A DNA stretch of 55,686 nt from Natrialba chahannaoensis JCM 10990. Its GTDB lineage: Archaea; Halobacteriota; Halobacteria; Halobacteriales; Natrialbaceae. Below, piece after piece: positions 43,946 to 51,613 of the stretch. The notes under the pieces were generated by a model, which made no database searches, was not told the DNA's origin, and was given only the letters and a program-made list of their open reading frames with translations. Position 1 is the first letter of the stretch. Each line of letters opens with the position of its first letter. The stretch spans positions 16,334 through 72,019 of the forward strand of contig NZ_AOIN01000091.1 of the NCBI RefSeq assembly GCF_000337135.1, written 5' to 3'. Both the position numbers and the translations under genes were made by a program.

Positions 43946-45339
43946 AGATTGTAGTGGTCGTGGACGGCTTCGACGACAGTGCGGCGCTCCTGGGTCGAGA
44001 GAGAGGGATGAACGGGCAGCGAGAGCACCGTCTCGGCGGCGTGCTCAGCGTCGGGGAACGAGGCAGCCGCGGTGCTCACCGACTCGTAGGCCGGCTGGCG
44101 GTGGATCGGCGGATCGTAGTAGACAGACGAATCCACGTTTCGCGCCGCGAGCGACTCTGCGAGTGCGTCACGCTCGTCGGGGCTCTCGGTCCGAACTGTG
44201 TACTGGTGGTAGACGTGACCGTATCCGTCCGGCACTGTGGGGGTCTCGAGTGGCACCGCCTCAAGGTGCTCGTCGTAGTATGCCGCGTTCGCCTGGCGCG
44301 CGTCGTTGAACTCGAGGAGACGCTGGAGTTGGACGCGGCCGATGGCGGCGGCGAGGCTGGTCAGCCGGTAGTTGTGTCCGAGTTCGGTGTGGTCGTAGCC
44401 GCCCTCGCCGGGGTCGCGACCGTGGTTGACGTAGCGTCTGACGCCGTCGGCGATGTCGTCGCGGTCAGTCGTGACGACGCCGCCCTCGCCGGTCGTCATG
44501 TTCTTCGTCGGGTAGAACGAGAAGCAGGCGGCGTCGCCGAGGCCGCCGACGCGTTTGCCGTCGACGGTCGCGCCGTGGGCCTGACAGGCGTCCTCGAGGA
44601 CGAACAGGTCGTGTTCGTTGGCGATGGCACAGAGTTCCGGCATCTGCGCTGGCAGGCCGTAGAGGTGGACTGGCAGCAAACCGACGATGTCGTCGCGGTC
44701 GTCGAGGACGCGCTCCACGTCGGCTGGGTCGAGCGTGTACGTTTCGGGGTCGATATCCGCGAAGACAGGCGTCGCGCCCGCAAGGCGGATCGCGTTCGCG
44801 CTCGCGACGAACGAGAACGGGGAGGTGACGACGGCATCGCCCTCCTCGACGCCGAAGGACTCGAGTGCGGCGTGCAGCGCCGTCGTTCCGTTGGAAGTGG
44901 CGACCGCGTGTTGGGTGCGACAGAAGCCAGAGAACTCTCCCTCGAAGGCCCTGACTTCTGGCCCGTCGGCAAGCATACCGTCCTCGAGGACAGCTTCCAC
45001 GCGCTCGAGTACTGTGTCGCTCAGCGAGGGGTCAGCGATGGGGACGTGCTCGACTGGTTCGGCGGCCTGCTGGCCGTTGCTCGTTTCGGTTCTGGTGGGA
45101 GCACTGGCGTCAGCTTCGGTTTCGGCACCGGTGTCAGTCTCAGGGTCAGTTCCGATTCCGCCGTCGGTTGCCCGTTCCGTCGGCCGCGTCTGCTCTCGTT
45201 CACGCTCGCGTCCGCAATTGTGGTTGCGGTCGCGGTCATCGTTCGCGCCACGATTGGAGTTGCGATCCAGTTCGCGCGCTGCGTCTCGATCCGTGTGATC
45301 TGTCGAGTCCGTGGAGTGCGGGGGTGTTCGGTCTGTCAT
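43942..45339 (-). CDS. DegT/DnrJ/EryC1/StrS aminotransferase with low-complexity N-terminal extension
   Basis: A 465-residue PLP enzyme predicted to aminate the C3 keto group of a UDP-sugar. The family starts near residue 99 with VPIADPSLSDTVLERVEAVLEDGMLADGPEV. HAVATSNGTTALHAAL binds PLP phosphate; HLYGLPAQMPEL and LEDACQAHGA are the cofactor-contacting motifs; Lys 279 in SFYPTKNMTTGEGG forms the Schiff base. The C-terminal half with GHNYRLTSLAAAIGRVQL is standard. The first 95 residues are an Asp/Arg/Asn/Thr-rich extension not typical of the family. The ATGA overlap with the upstream acetyltransferase stop supports this long start. It is the second gene of the five-gene operon. Confidence 0.88.
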   Translation of the reverse strand: MTDRTPPHSTDSTDHTDRDAARELDRNSNRGANDDRDRNHNCGREREREQTRPTERATDGGIGTDPETDTGAETEADASAPTRTETSNGQQAAEPVEHVPIADPSLSDTVLERVEAVLEDGMLADGPEVRAFEGEFSGFCRTQHAVATSNGTTALHAALESFGVEEGDAVVTSPFSFVASANAIRLAGATPVFADIDPETYTLDPADVERVLDDRDDIVGLLPVHLYGLPAQMPELCAIANEHDLFVLEDACQAHGATVDGKRVGGLGDAACFSFYPTKNMTTGEGGVVTTDRDDIADGVRRYVNHGRDPGEGGYDHTELGHNYRLTSLAAAIGRVQLQRLLEFNDARQANAAYYDEHLEAVPLETPTVPDGYGHVYHQYTVRTESPDERDALAESLAARNVDSSVYYDPPIHRQPAYESVSTAAASFPDAEHAAETVLSLPVHPSLSTQERRTVVEAVHDHYNL

Positions 45340-45914
45340 TCGAGCTGGTTCGGGCCCTCGAGTGGGGCAGGAAGCGGCCTGATCGTCGCCGGTGCACCGA
45401 GTGCGAGACTGTTCGCCGGCACGTCGTCCGTGACGAGCGCGCCGGCCGCGACGAAGGCGTTCTCACCGACCGTGACGCCGGGCAGCAGCGTCGCGTTCGC
45501 GCCGACCGAGGCACCGTCTTCGATCGTCGGGCCCTCGAGTCCGGCGTCGGTACGGACTGGATACTCGTCGTTGGTCATCACTGCGGCCGGGCCGACGAAC
45601 ACGTTCGAGCCGATTTGGGTGTCGGTCGGCACGTAGACGTTCGTCTGGAGGCTAACGTTCGAGCCGATGGTCGTCTGGCCGTCGATGACGGTCTTCGTGC
45701 CGACGAGCACGTCGTCGCCGATGTCGGTTGATTCGCGGACAAGAATATCGTGACCCGTGGTGAAGCCGTCGCCGACGGTCACGTCGCCGTAGACGATCGA
45801 ACCGGCCCTGATCGTTGCGTCGTTGCCGAGCAGCGTCGGCTCGTCGAAATCCCCGTAGCCAACCGTCGCCTCGGGGTCGATGGTACAGTTTTCGCCGCAT
45901 TCGTAGGCCGTCAT
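45336..45914 (-). CDS. Hexapeptide-repeat N-acetyltransferase (WbpD-like)
   Basis: A 192-residue left-handed beta-helix acetyltransferase, first confident gene of the five-gene operon. MTAYECGENCTIDPEATVGYGDFDEPTLLGNDATIRAGSIVYGDVTVGDGFTTGHDILVRESTDIGDDVLVGTKTVIDGQTTIGSNVSLQTNVYVPTDTQIGSNVFVGP shows the six-residue periodicity throughout. It would acetylate the 3-amino group after the aminotransferase step. The stop overlaps the aminotransferase start by ATGA. The frame also runs upstream to a GTG at 46121 through a Thr/Ala-rich low-complexity stretch, and the operon ATAACAAA element is beyond it, so a longer protein or a long leader is possible. Confidence 0.85.
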   Translation of the reverse strand: MTAYECGENCTIDPEATVGYGDFDEPTLLGNDATIRAGSIVYGDVTVGDGFTTGHDILVRESTDIGDDVLVGTKTVIDGQTTIGSNVSLQTNVYVPTDTQIGSNVFVGPAAVMTNDEYPVRTDAGLEGPTIEDGASVGANATLLPGVTVGENAFVAAGALVTDDVPANSLALGAPATIRPLPAPLEGPNQLE

Positions 45915-46166
45915 CGGCAGCTCCCCTCGGTTGGTTGTGGTTGTGGTTGCGGTTGCGGTCGCGGTTGCAATCGCTGTCGAGAACGATCGTCGTACTGCCG
46001 TCGCTCGGTCCGCATCTGGCGTGGCCGGGACGCCACGGGAGTAGCGCGCTCGCAGCCGAGAAGTCCCGTCGTACACGGCCACACCCCGGACCGTCGTCGG
46101 TTCTGTCGTGTCATTGGTTACTCGATACCCGCGTGGGAATCGTCCAGATACAGCCGGTAACGAGGT
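45915..46166. other. Leader or extension region of the five-gene operon
   Basis: About 250 bases between the ATAACAAA element and ATG 45914. It contains a GGTTGTGGTTGCGGTTGCGG-type simple repeat. Two overlapping open frames cross it (GTG 46121 in frame with the acetyltransferase; ATG 46114 ending with an ATGA overlap). Both are low-complexity and I trust neither. The rest of the gap, to 46449, holds no other gene. Confidence 0.45.
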
Positions 46167-46174
46167 TTTGTTAT
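46167..46174 (-). promoter_or_regulatory. ATAACAAA element upstream of the five-gene nucleotide-sugar operon
   Basis: Minus-strand context GGATAACAAAACCTC. It is 252 bases before ATG 45914, but 45 before GTG 46121, which would match the spacing seen elsewhere. Confidence 0.6.
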
Positions 46175-46449
46175 CCCCGTCTTGACGGGTCCGTAGCCAC
46201 GAACTACAGCAACGAGAACCGATCAGTCTCTCCGTACACCAGACCAATTTCGCCCCACCGCGCTCGCTCGGCGAGCCAACAGCGACGCCTCGAATCGTTG
46301 GATTTGCCGTCTTTCACGAGCACTAACCGGTACAATTGGCTTTCGACAGGGTAGCCGTGCGATAGTAAAGGGCGAGTCCGTGTGACTCCATGCTGTGAGG
46401 TATTCGAACATCCCCGATCGCCAGCCGATTCGGGAACGTGAGGGCACCC

Positions 46450-46992
46450 ATGTCCATGTCTGAGGACGATTTCACTCAGGCCGAGCTGTTCGACGTGTTC
46501 AGCAACGCCAGACGACGACGTACAGTGCAGTTTCTCAAACGACAGGGGAGTTCCTGCGACCTCGCTCCACTCGTCGAACAGGTCGCCGCCTGGGAGAACG
46601 ATACCGATCCCGACGATGTCACGCGCACCCAGCGCCGGCGCGTCTACATTTCGCTGTACCAGACACACCTGCCGATGCTCGAAGACCACGGCATCGTCGA
46701 CTGGGATCCGGACAGCCACACCATCACACTCTTGCCAAACGACGACCTGTTCGAACCGTACCTCGACCGCCAACTCGGCTCACAGCGCCCGTGGCACCGG
46801 TTCTACGCCGCTGTCGCCACCGTCGGTGCCGCCGCGTTCGCACTCGCGGCACTCGCCGTCGGTCCGGTGACAACTGCCGCAGCCCCTATCGTCGCACTCG
46901 CCGTCTGTGTCGCTATCCTCGCGATCTCGATCGCCCAGCACGTCTCGCGCCGCCCCGAACTCGAGTTCCCGTTCGGGTTGGCGAGCATGTAG
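46450..46992 (+). CDS. DUF7344-type winged-helix membrane protein (copy 2)
   Basis: A 180-residue predicted regulator with the same plan as 19876-20475. Winged-helix part: AELFDVFSNARRRRTVQFLKRQGSSCDLAPLVEQVAAWENDTDPDDVTRTQRRRVYISLYQTHLPMLEDHGIVDWDPDSHTITLLPNDDLFEPYL. Two membrane segments follow (about 127-145 and 147-165). It is divergent from the five-gene operon, so the space between them may hold sites for it. Start is the first ATG of an ATG TCC ATG pair; an upstream GTG is less likely. A role in controlling surface-glycan genes is inference. Confidence 0.83.
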   Translation: MSMSEDDFTQAELFDVFSNARRRRTVQFLKRQGSSCDLAPLVEQVAAWENDTDPDDVTRTQRRRVYISLYQTHLPMLEDHGIVDWDPDSHTITLLPNDDLFEPYLDRQLGSQRPWHRFYAAVATVGAAAFALAALAVGPVTTAAAPIVALAVCVAILAISIAQHVSRRPELEFPFGLASM

Positions 46993-47376
46993 GTGGTCAT
47001 GGCGACGATCGCACCTGTGACGACGGTCGTGGCTGCAGCATCCCGCGTGTGGATTGCGGGCGTTCGCGAGCCGGCGAACCGACGATGCCAGAGGAGTGAG
47101 CACCGCGAAGCAAACGACCACCAGGACGCCCGAGACGGGACAGTCCACCCCGAAGCGCCCTCGACACTGTTCGACGTTCGAACACCGATTTTTGAGTCGC
47201 GATCACAGAACGAGCCCAGCTATGCGGGAGTGACACCGCTGTGCAAACACGCGACCAGGGTCACGATTACGATCATGCTCCTGATCACTGCCACAGTCAG
47301 AACCGCCAGAACACCACCAACAGCCCGGTGTCTCCTCGGGAGTGCACTGTCTCTCAGGAGTTCGGTTCAGTCTCCG
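46993..47376. other. Intergenic region, no gene supported
   Basis: About 380 bases between convergent genes. Frames here are low in haloarchaeal character. A hydrophobic minus-strand peptide near 47222-47345 lacks a credible start codon. Confidence 0.45.
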
Positions 47377-47733
47377 TCAGTTGTTTTCGACTCGAGTCGG
47401 CGAGTCGGCCGACACAACGTCGCCCTCTGTAGTTGATTCTATCCCGGGGGTATCGCTACTGCCAGTCCCGGCATCGACACTCGACGTATCGTCGCTTACA
47501 GCATCGTCATTTGCAACCTCGTCACTCGCAACCTCGTCAGTACTCGAGAGCGACCGCCGTTTCGAAATGTAGGCGGGGACGACGAGGATCCCACCCATCG
47601 GAACGAGAATGCCGAGTTCGTACATCTCCGGGTTGTCGAATCCCTGACGGCGAGCGTCGAACCGGACGAGCAAGGCGATCGGGATCTGGATGAGAAGAGC
47701 GGCCGTCAAGAGGACGACGACGAGAGATTCCAT
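47377..47733 (-). CDS. Small membrane protein with acidic tail
   Basis: A 118-residue protein. MESLVVVLLTAALLIQIPIALLVRFDARRQGFDNPEMYELGILVPMGGILVVPAYISKRR gives two membrane segments (about 4-22 and 41-56) with charged residues between. The last 55 residues are a Ser/Asp/Glu/Thr-rich tail partly encoded by a GTCATTTGCAACCTC-like repeat. It is not in the known glycan families. It lies 235 bases from the DUF1616 gene on the same strand. I recognise the RFDARRQGFDNPEMY.LGI..P..G stretch as typical of small haloarchaeal membrane proteins of unknown function. Confidence 0.65.
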   Translation of the reverse strand: MESLVVVLLTAALLIQIPIALLVRFDARRQGFDNPEMYELGILVPMGGILVVPAYISKRRSLSSTDEVASDEVANDDAVSDDTSSVDAGTGSSDTPGIESTTEGDVVSADSPTRVENN

Positions 47734-47856
47734 GGTTCAGTGTCGTGTTCGGCGGACTCACAAAAGAAGATTCGTCATTTGACGGATGGGTTTCGACTCA
47801 CGCTGTGGCAATGTGTCCTGTGGTGATGCCGTGGGTGATCACTTCAATTCTGACGC

Positions 47857-47932
47857 TGGCACGGATACCGACGCCGACGCCGATACCCGCACCGACGCCA
47901 ATACCTGTACCCGCACCCACACCGAAACCAAT
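47857..47932. repeat. Degenerate hexanucleotide repeat (CGACGC/GATACC/CACCGA words)
   Basis: The plus strand repeats six-base words such as ACCGAC, GCCGAT and ACCCGC for about 75 bases, just beyond the DUF1616 stop. It encodes nothing credible. Confidence 0.7.
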
Positions 47933-47967
47933 TCACGAGCGCGATTACGGAGCGCCGTCCGCCAGAG

Positions 47968-48981
47968 TCAGTTGTCCTCCTCCGCAGCCGGCTCAGTCAC
48001 CGTCACCCAGAAGTTCGTATCCGCAACCGCATCCTCGGCCGTCGGCACTCCCGACGGTTCCTCGTCGTACAGCAACACCGCAATCCGGACCGTCTCACCC
48101 GGCTCCGCTGCCGGCACCACATCGAACTCCTCGAGTTCCTGCTCGCCATCCGCCACCGACACCGCCCGCGTTTCGAGTGCCGCCCGCTCCGTGACGGCAC
48201 CGTTCTCGAGTACTTGCTGCTGGACGACGACGGTGTAGGTCTCGTCCGACCCTTCCTGGTTATCGATCTCAATTGTCGGCGAGACCGGTTCGCCGGGTTC
48301 GAGTTCGTCCTCGAGTTCGCCGGCAACGAGTTCGCCGCCGTCGCCCTGAGAGTAGAGAGCGAGTTGCGTGAAGCCGCCGGCTGAGAGTGGAGCGATAAGC
48401 CCGACGAGCAGCGCCCCGATAGCAGCGACGATGGCAACGGCCAGGATGGCCGAGGTCACCGTCCCAGCGGCAGTCTCGTCCCTGCGAAAGCGAGAGAGCG
48501 CTGCGAGGGGGGCAACAGAGAACCGCTTGGCTTCGGGGATCCGAAGCCGACGGATTGCACCGAGTTGTGCGAGTCCAATGGTAAGCACTGCGAAGGTGGC
48601 AGCGATCGGATCGGTCGCCAGTCCCCACTCGGTGACGGCTAACACGAGCGCGACGACGGGGGCGATACCGATCGACAGCGCAAACGACAGTCCAAGACGC
48701 TCTGCGAGGTCGATTCCGCGGGGGTACGTCTCGATGTCGGGTGCGGTCACCGTCGTCTCCTGAGCGGTACGTTCGTGCGCCGGGAACAGGGTGGAGACGA
48801 GTGCGTAGCCTGGGAGAAACAGAACGAGCGGGAGTGTCGCGAGCAGGCGGAGTACACTGCCCTCGGCGACGCTCGTTACAACGAGGTAGGTGATAACGGC
48901 CAGCACCGAAATCGTCGCGAGATCGCTGGGATACTGCCGGACGGTACCCAGTCGAGTCTGTGTGTCCGTTCGCAAACTCAT
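47968..48981 (-). CDS. DUF1616 family membrane protein
   Basis: A 337-residue membrane protein that I recognise as archaeal DUF1616. Residues 15-60 give two membrane spans (LATISVLAVITYLVVTSVAEG, LRLLATLPLVLFLPGYALVSTLFP), followed by GLSFALSIGIAPVVALVLAVTEWGLATDPI and TSAILAVAIVAAIGALLVGLIAPLSAGGFTQLALYSQ. After that comes an extracellular beta-sandwich-like domain (GEPVSPTIEIDNQEGSDETYTVVVQQQVLENGAV). The family is found near glycosyltransferases in archaea; its function is not known. Start is ATG 48981; an ATG 27 bases upstream is possible. An ATAACAAA element lies 86 bases upstream. Confidence 0.83.
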   Translation of the reverse strand: MSLRTDTQTRLGTVRQYPSDLATISVLAVITYLVVTSVAEGSVLRLLATLPLVLFLPGYALVSTLFPAHERTAQETTVTAPDIETYPRGIDLAERLGLSFALSIGIAPVVALVLAVTEWGLATDPIAATFAVLTIGLAQLGAIRRLRIPEAKRFSVAPLAALSRFRRDETAAGTVTSAILAVAIVAAIGALLVGLIAPLSAGGFTQLALYSQGDGGELVAGELEDELEPGEPVSPTIEIDNQEGSDETYTVVVQQQVLENGAVTERAALETRAVSVADGEQELEEFDVVPAAEPGETVRIAVLLYDEEPSGVPTAEDAVADTNFWVTVTEPAAEEDN

Positions 48982-49067
48982 CGGGACGACACCACCGATT
49001 GGATACAATACCCGTCAGTCGACGGTGTTCTCAGAACCATTTGGGCGGATAAACCGGCCGTGTCCGC

Positions 49068-49075
49068 TTTGTTAT
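49068..49075 (-). promoter_or_regulatory. ATAACAAA element upstream of the DUF1616 gene
   Basis: Minus-strand context ACATAACAAAGCGG, 86 bases before ATG 48981, or 59 if ATG 49008 is the true start. Confidence 0.6.
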
Positions 49076-49310
49076 GTCCGCGATATTCACGGAGGATGAC
49101 CTGCTGTGAGTGAGTATGGCTCCGTGACGGCTCAATGTGGGCAAATCGAACAAAACGATCAGCACGCGGGCGACTGTATGCACCGATGAACGCTGACCGA
49201 CTCACACATCGACAGCTAGGGTGTGCGACGGCCCTGTGGGTGAAACTCGGCCTTGATGAAGCGTAGCGTCATGTTCTGTGGGCAGGCCGTCAGTACGTTG
49301 CTCCCGTCTT

Positions 49311-49420
49311 TCCGGTTCTTTCGGTCTTCTCCATCCTCACCACCCCTGTCTTTTTCGTCCTTTCGGTCTTCTCCATCCCGTCTCTTCTTTCCCGTCCCCT
49401 CCGTTCTCTGCTCTCTGCCC
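49311..49420. repeat. Polypyrimidine tract with an internal direct repeat
   Basis: The plus strand is mostly C and T for about 110 bases and contains CTTTCGGTCTTCTCCATCC twice, about 45 bases apart. It lies in the 672-base gap 48982-49653 between the DUF1616 and padR genes, where I see no gene. It resembles the tract at 7461-7588. Confidence 0.7.
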
Positions 49421-49653
49421 TCACCAGAGACATGCACGAATATACCATCTCTGACCATACTACAGCAACCACCCGGAACGCAATACAGCCGTAGTACAGG
49501 TCAATCAAAACTACGCGATGTCTCGCTGTTCTCACTGAACTCATAGCTGTCAGCATCTACAGCCGTCGCCGCACATGGTCTCCACTACCTCTATCAGCAC
49601 ACTCATCCGTCAACGAACACCCTCACGAACTCCCGTGTGTATCCGTCAAAAAC

Positions 49654-49929
49654 TCAGAACTCCACGTACTGGCCTTCCCACTCGCGACGCTTGTCGATCT
49701 GCTGACGCCCATCCTCCGTGATCGCATAATAGTTCGTTCGTCTGTCCAGTTGTCCTTTCTCGACGAGCTCTTTGTTGACGAGCGTGTCCAGATTCGGATA
49801 CAACCGCCCGTGGTTTATCTCTGAACTGTAGTACTTTTCCACCTCATCCTTAACCGTTTGTCCAGATGGCTGGTCAGCTCCTGCGATCACGTACAACAAA
49901 TCTCGCTGAAAGCCGGTCAGATCGTGCAT
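49654..49929 (-). CDS. PadR family transcriptional regulator
   Basis: A 91-residue DNA-binding protein. MHDLTGFQRDLLYVIAGADQPSGQTVKDEVEKYYSSEINHGRLYPNLDTLVNKELVEKGQLDRRTNYYAITEDGRQQIDKRREWEGQYVEF has the PadR winged helix, with GRLYPNLDTLVNKELVEKG as the recognition helix and following turn. PadR-type proteins are usually repressors, and in haloarchaea many are short and lack the C-terminal dimer domain. An ATAACAAA element lies 35 bases upstream, the same element found before the glycan genes, so this protein is a candidate to bind it and regulate itself as well. That link is inference. Confidence 0.88.
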   Translation of the reverse strand: MHDLTGFQRDLLYVIAGADQPSGQTVKDEVEKYYSSEINHGRLYPNLDTLVNKELVEKGQLDRRTNYYAITEDGRQQIDKRREWEGQYVEF

Positions 49930-49964
49930 TGCTCAATCACAGTGACCGTACCATTGAGTAGATA

Positions 49965-49972
49965 TTTGTTAT
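49965..49972 (-). promoter_or_regulatory. ATAACAAA element upstream of padR
   Basis: Minus-strand context CGGATAACAAATATC, 35 bases before the ATG at 49929. Confidence 0.6.
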
Positions 49973-50150
49973 CCGTATCATACAGGGCTGTTAGTACTGC
50001 TTTCAATATGTTTCAGACTGTCTAAATCGATTGTTCTCGTGACAACGGTTTGGTCGTGACTGTTCACCCTACCGTACAGTCAACCGCAGCGGTCGACGGC
50101 ATCGAATACGAGTGAGTTTCTATCAGCCACCCGCCAGGAACGTCAACCCC

Positions 50151-50483
50151 TCACTCGTCCATCGCCGAGAGCGCTACGTCAATGCCGTCGGCGTCGATCT
50201 GGACTTCCACGTGCTCGACGGTTGCCTCATAGGCGGTCGTGTGGGAGCCGTCGCTTTCGAATCGAACACACTCGGCGAGCAGATTGCTCTCGAGTAGGTT
50301 GTTGATTCGGCGGTAGACGGTTGCCGAGGAACTGTCGGTTCGGTCGGTCAGCTCCTTGGCTGTTTTTGGTCCTGCGCTCGTTGCGACGAGGATCGTTCGC
50401 GCACACTCGTCGCCGAGGACATCGAGCTGAATTGTTGGATCGGTCGTCGGGGTCGTCTGAGAGTTGGTCGCTTTCGTTGACAT
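50151..50483 (-). CDS. ArsR-like winged-helix transcriptional regulator
   Basis: A 110-residue cytoplasmic DNA-binding protein. TIQLDVLGDECARTILVATSAGPKTAKELTDRTDSSSATVYRRINNLLESNLLAECVRFESDGSHTTAYEATVEHVEVQIDADGIDVAL shows the winged helix, with ATVYRRINNLLESNLL as the recognition helix. No metal-binding cysteines are present, so it is not a metal sensor by sequence. The start ATG 50483 follows a Ser/Thr-rich head; an upstream in-frame start is possible. The region upstream to 50732 carries a TATA box and palindromes, suggesting tight or self-regulation. Confidence 0.82.
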   Translation of the reverse strand: MSTKATNSQTTPTTDPTIQLDVLGDECARTILVATSAGPKTAKELTDRTDSSSATVYRRINNLLESNLLAECVRFESDGSHTTAYEATVEHVEVQIDADGIDVALSAMDE

Positions 50484-50624
50484 TGGTCTCACCTGTCTGC
50501 GGAGGCTAGTCTGGTTCGCTCTCGGTGTCGAGAGGTGGCGGTCGGGAACGATCGAATCGGTGTTGCCGCGCCGTCGCGGCGACCGGGAGTACGTTCCAAC
50601 AATACAACCGGTAAGCGAGAGTGG

Positions 50625-50635
50625 TATTTTATAAC
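50625..50635 (-). promoter_or_regulatory. TATA-like element upstream of the ArsR-like gene
   Basis: Minus-strand sequence GTTATAAAATA, about 145 bases before the ATG. This would give a leader of about 120 bases, or serve an unseen transcript. Confidence 0.45.
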
Positions 50636-50672
50636 GATGTGCCTTCTCGCTGGAAAGTCACGCATTCCGCTG

Positions 50673-50732
50673 CGAAATATTGTATTTCGGTCGCGAAATA
50701 TCGTGTTTCGGTCGCTCGAACAGAGTGTTTCG
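50673..50732. promoter_or_regulatory. Array of three palindromes spaced 21-23 bases
   Basis: CGAAATA/TATTTCG with a 3-base spacer (50673-50689) is perfect. CGAAATA/TGTTTCG (50694-50710) and CGAACA/TGTTTCG (50717-50732) are imperfect copies. The period of 21-23 bases is two helical turns, as expected for cooperative binding of dimers. Confidence 0.6.
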
Positions 50733-50842
50733 CTCGCCGATGAGATGCGAACGGCGAGCAATCGAACCAAATTCTGCTTGACAATCGGAGAGCGTATCGT
50801 CGACCTGCACCCTCGAAATGACTTCTGGGACGGGTGTAACCG

Positions 50843-50882
50843 CTGGAAATTCGGCATTTCCAGTACTGTCCGGCAACCAGTA
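50843..50882. promoter_or_regulatory. Two further inverted repeats
   Basis: CTGGAAAT/ATTTCCAG with a 5-base loop (50843-50863), overlapping GTACTG/CAGTAC with a 9-base spacer (50863-50882 approximately). The rest of 50484-51412, about 930 bases, holds no gene that I can support. Confidence 0.5.
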
Positions 50883-51412
50883 CAGTGAACGGACGCCGTC
50901 CTTTATTCGGATCTAACCCCCTCGGTCGTAGTGATGCCGAGTCGCACGCTCTCGTCACCACAGGTCGTCCTCAGTCGGTACAGACCAAGCAATCGGTCTG
51001 GTGGTCGAACTGACCGCCACGGTGTCGCCGACTGTGAGAGCTGGGGCCGCCGCTGGCAGACTGATTGCGGTGCGCACTCGGATACACTAGCATTCATCCC
51101 TGGTTGGCTGGCGAACTGTGAGTTGCACCGTGGTCGTGATCGTGCTCATAGTCGTCCCCGGACACACACCGGGCGACGTACGATCGCCCACGGCCGCGCT
51201 CTCTCGATTGCACCGACTGGCGACCATACTGACCGCCAGTCCGGTTCAGCGACCGCAGCGATAGTTGCAGTGTCTCCCTACAACAACGTCATGACACTGC
51301 TGTCGACCGATGACGGCGACCGCCACCACCCACGAGCATCGACCGACGACCGTACTCGAGACACCACTTGTCCGCACCGACAGCCACAATCCACAATCAC
51401 AACACGATCACT

Positions 51413-51613
51413 ATGAAACCATCACAACAGAACTGGCGTCCGATGGAATCGTCGACAGCAGGCGCTCGCTGTCGAAACTGTGACACCCACGTTACCCAGC
51501 AGTTTGCCCGCGTCTTCGGTGACAACGGCGACGTCGTCCACGGCTGTCCAGCCTGTACGACGTATCGAGAGATGCAATCCGGTGGCCACCTGCCGGGCGA
51601 AGAACGAGAGTGA
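51413..51613 (+). CDS. Small zinc-ribbon-like protein, DUF7563 family (copy 2)
   Basis: A 66-residue protein with the same core as 7110-7322: CRNCDTHVTQQFARVFGDNGDVVHGCPACTTYREM. The four cysteines (CxxC ... CPxC) should bind zinc. Compared with copy 1 the middle block is nearly unchanged, while both ends differ. ATG 51413 is chosen because residues before it look non-coding. It stands alone between regulators. No function is known for the family. Confidence 0.8.
   Translation: MKPSQQNWRPMESSTAGARCRNCDTHVTQQFARVFGDNGDVVHGCPACTTYREMQSGGHLPGEERE

Noticed and set aside
50535-50888. Plus-strand 117-codon frame with repeated RNIVFRS
   Set aside because: The repetition comes from the palindrome array, and the peptide has no haloarchaeal coding character.
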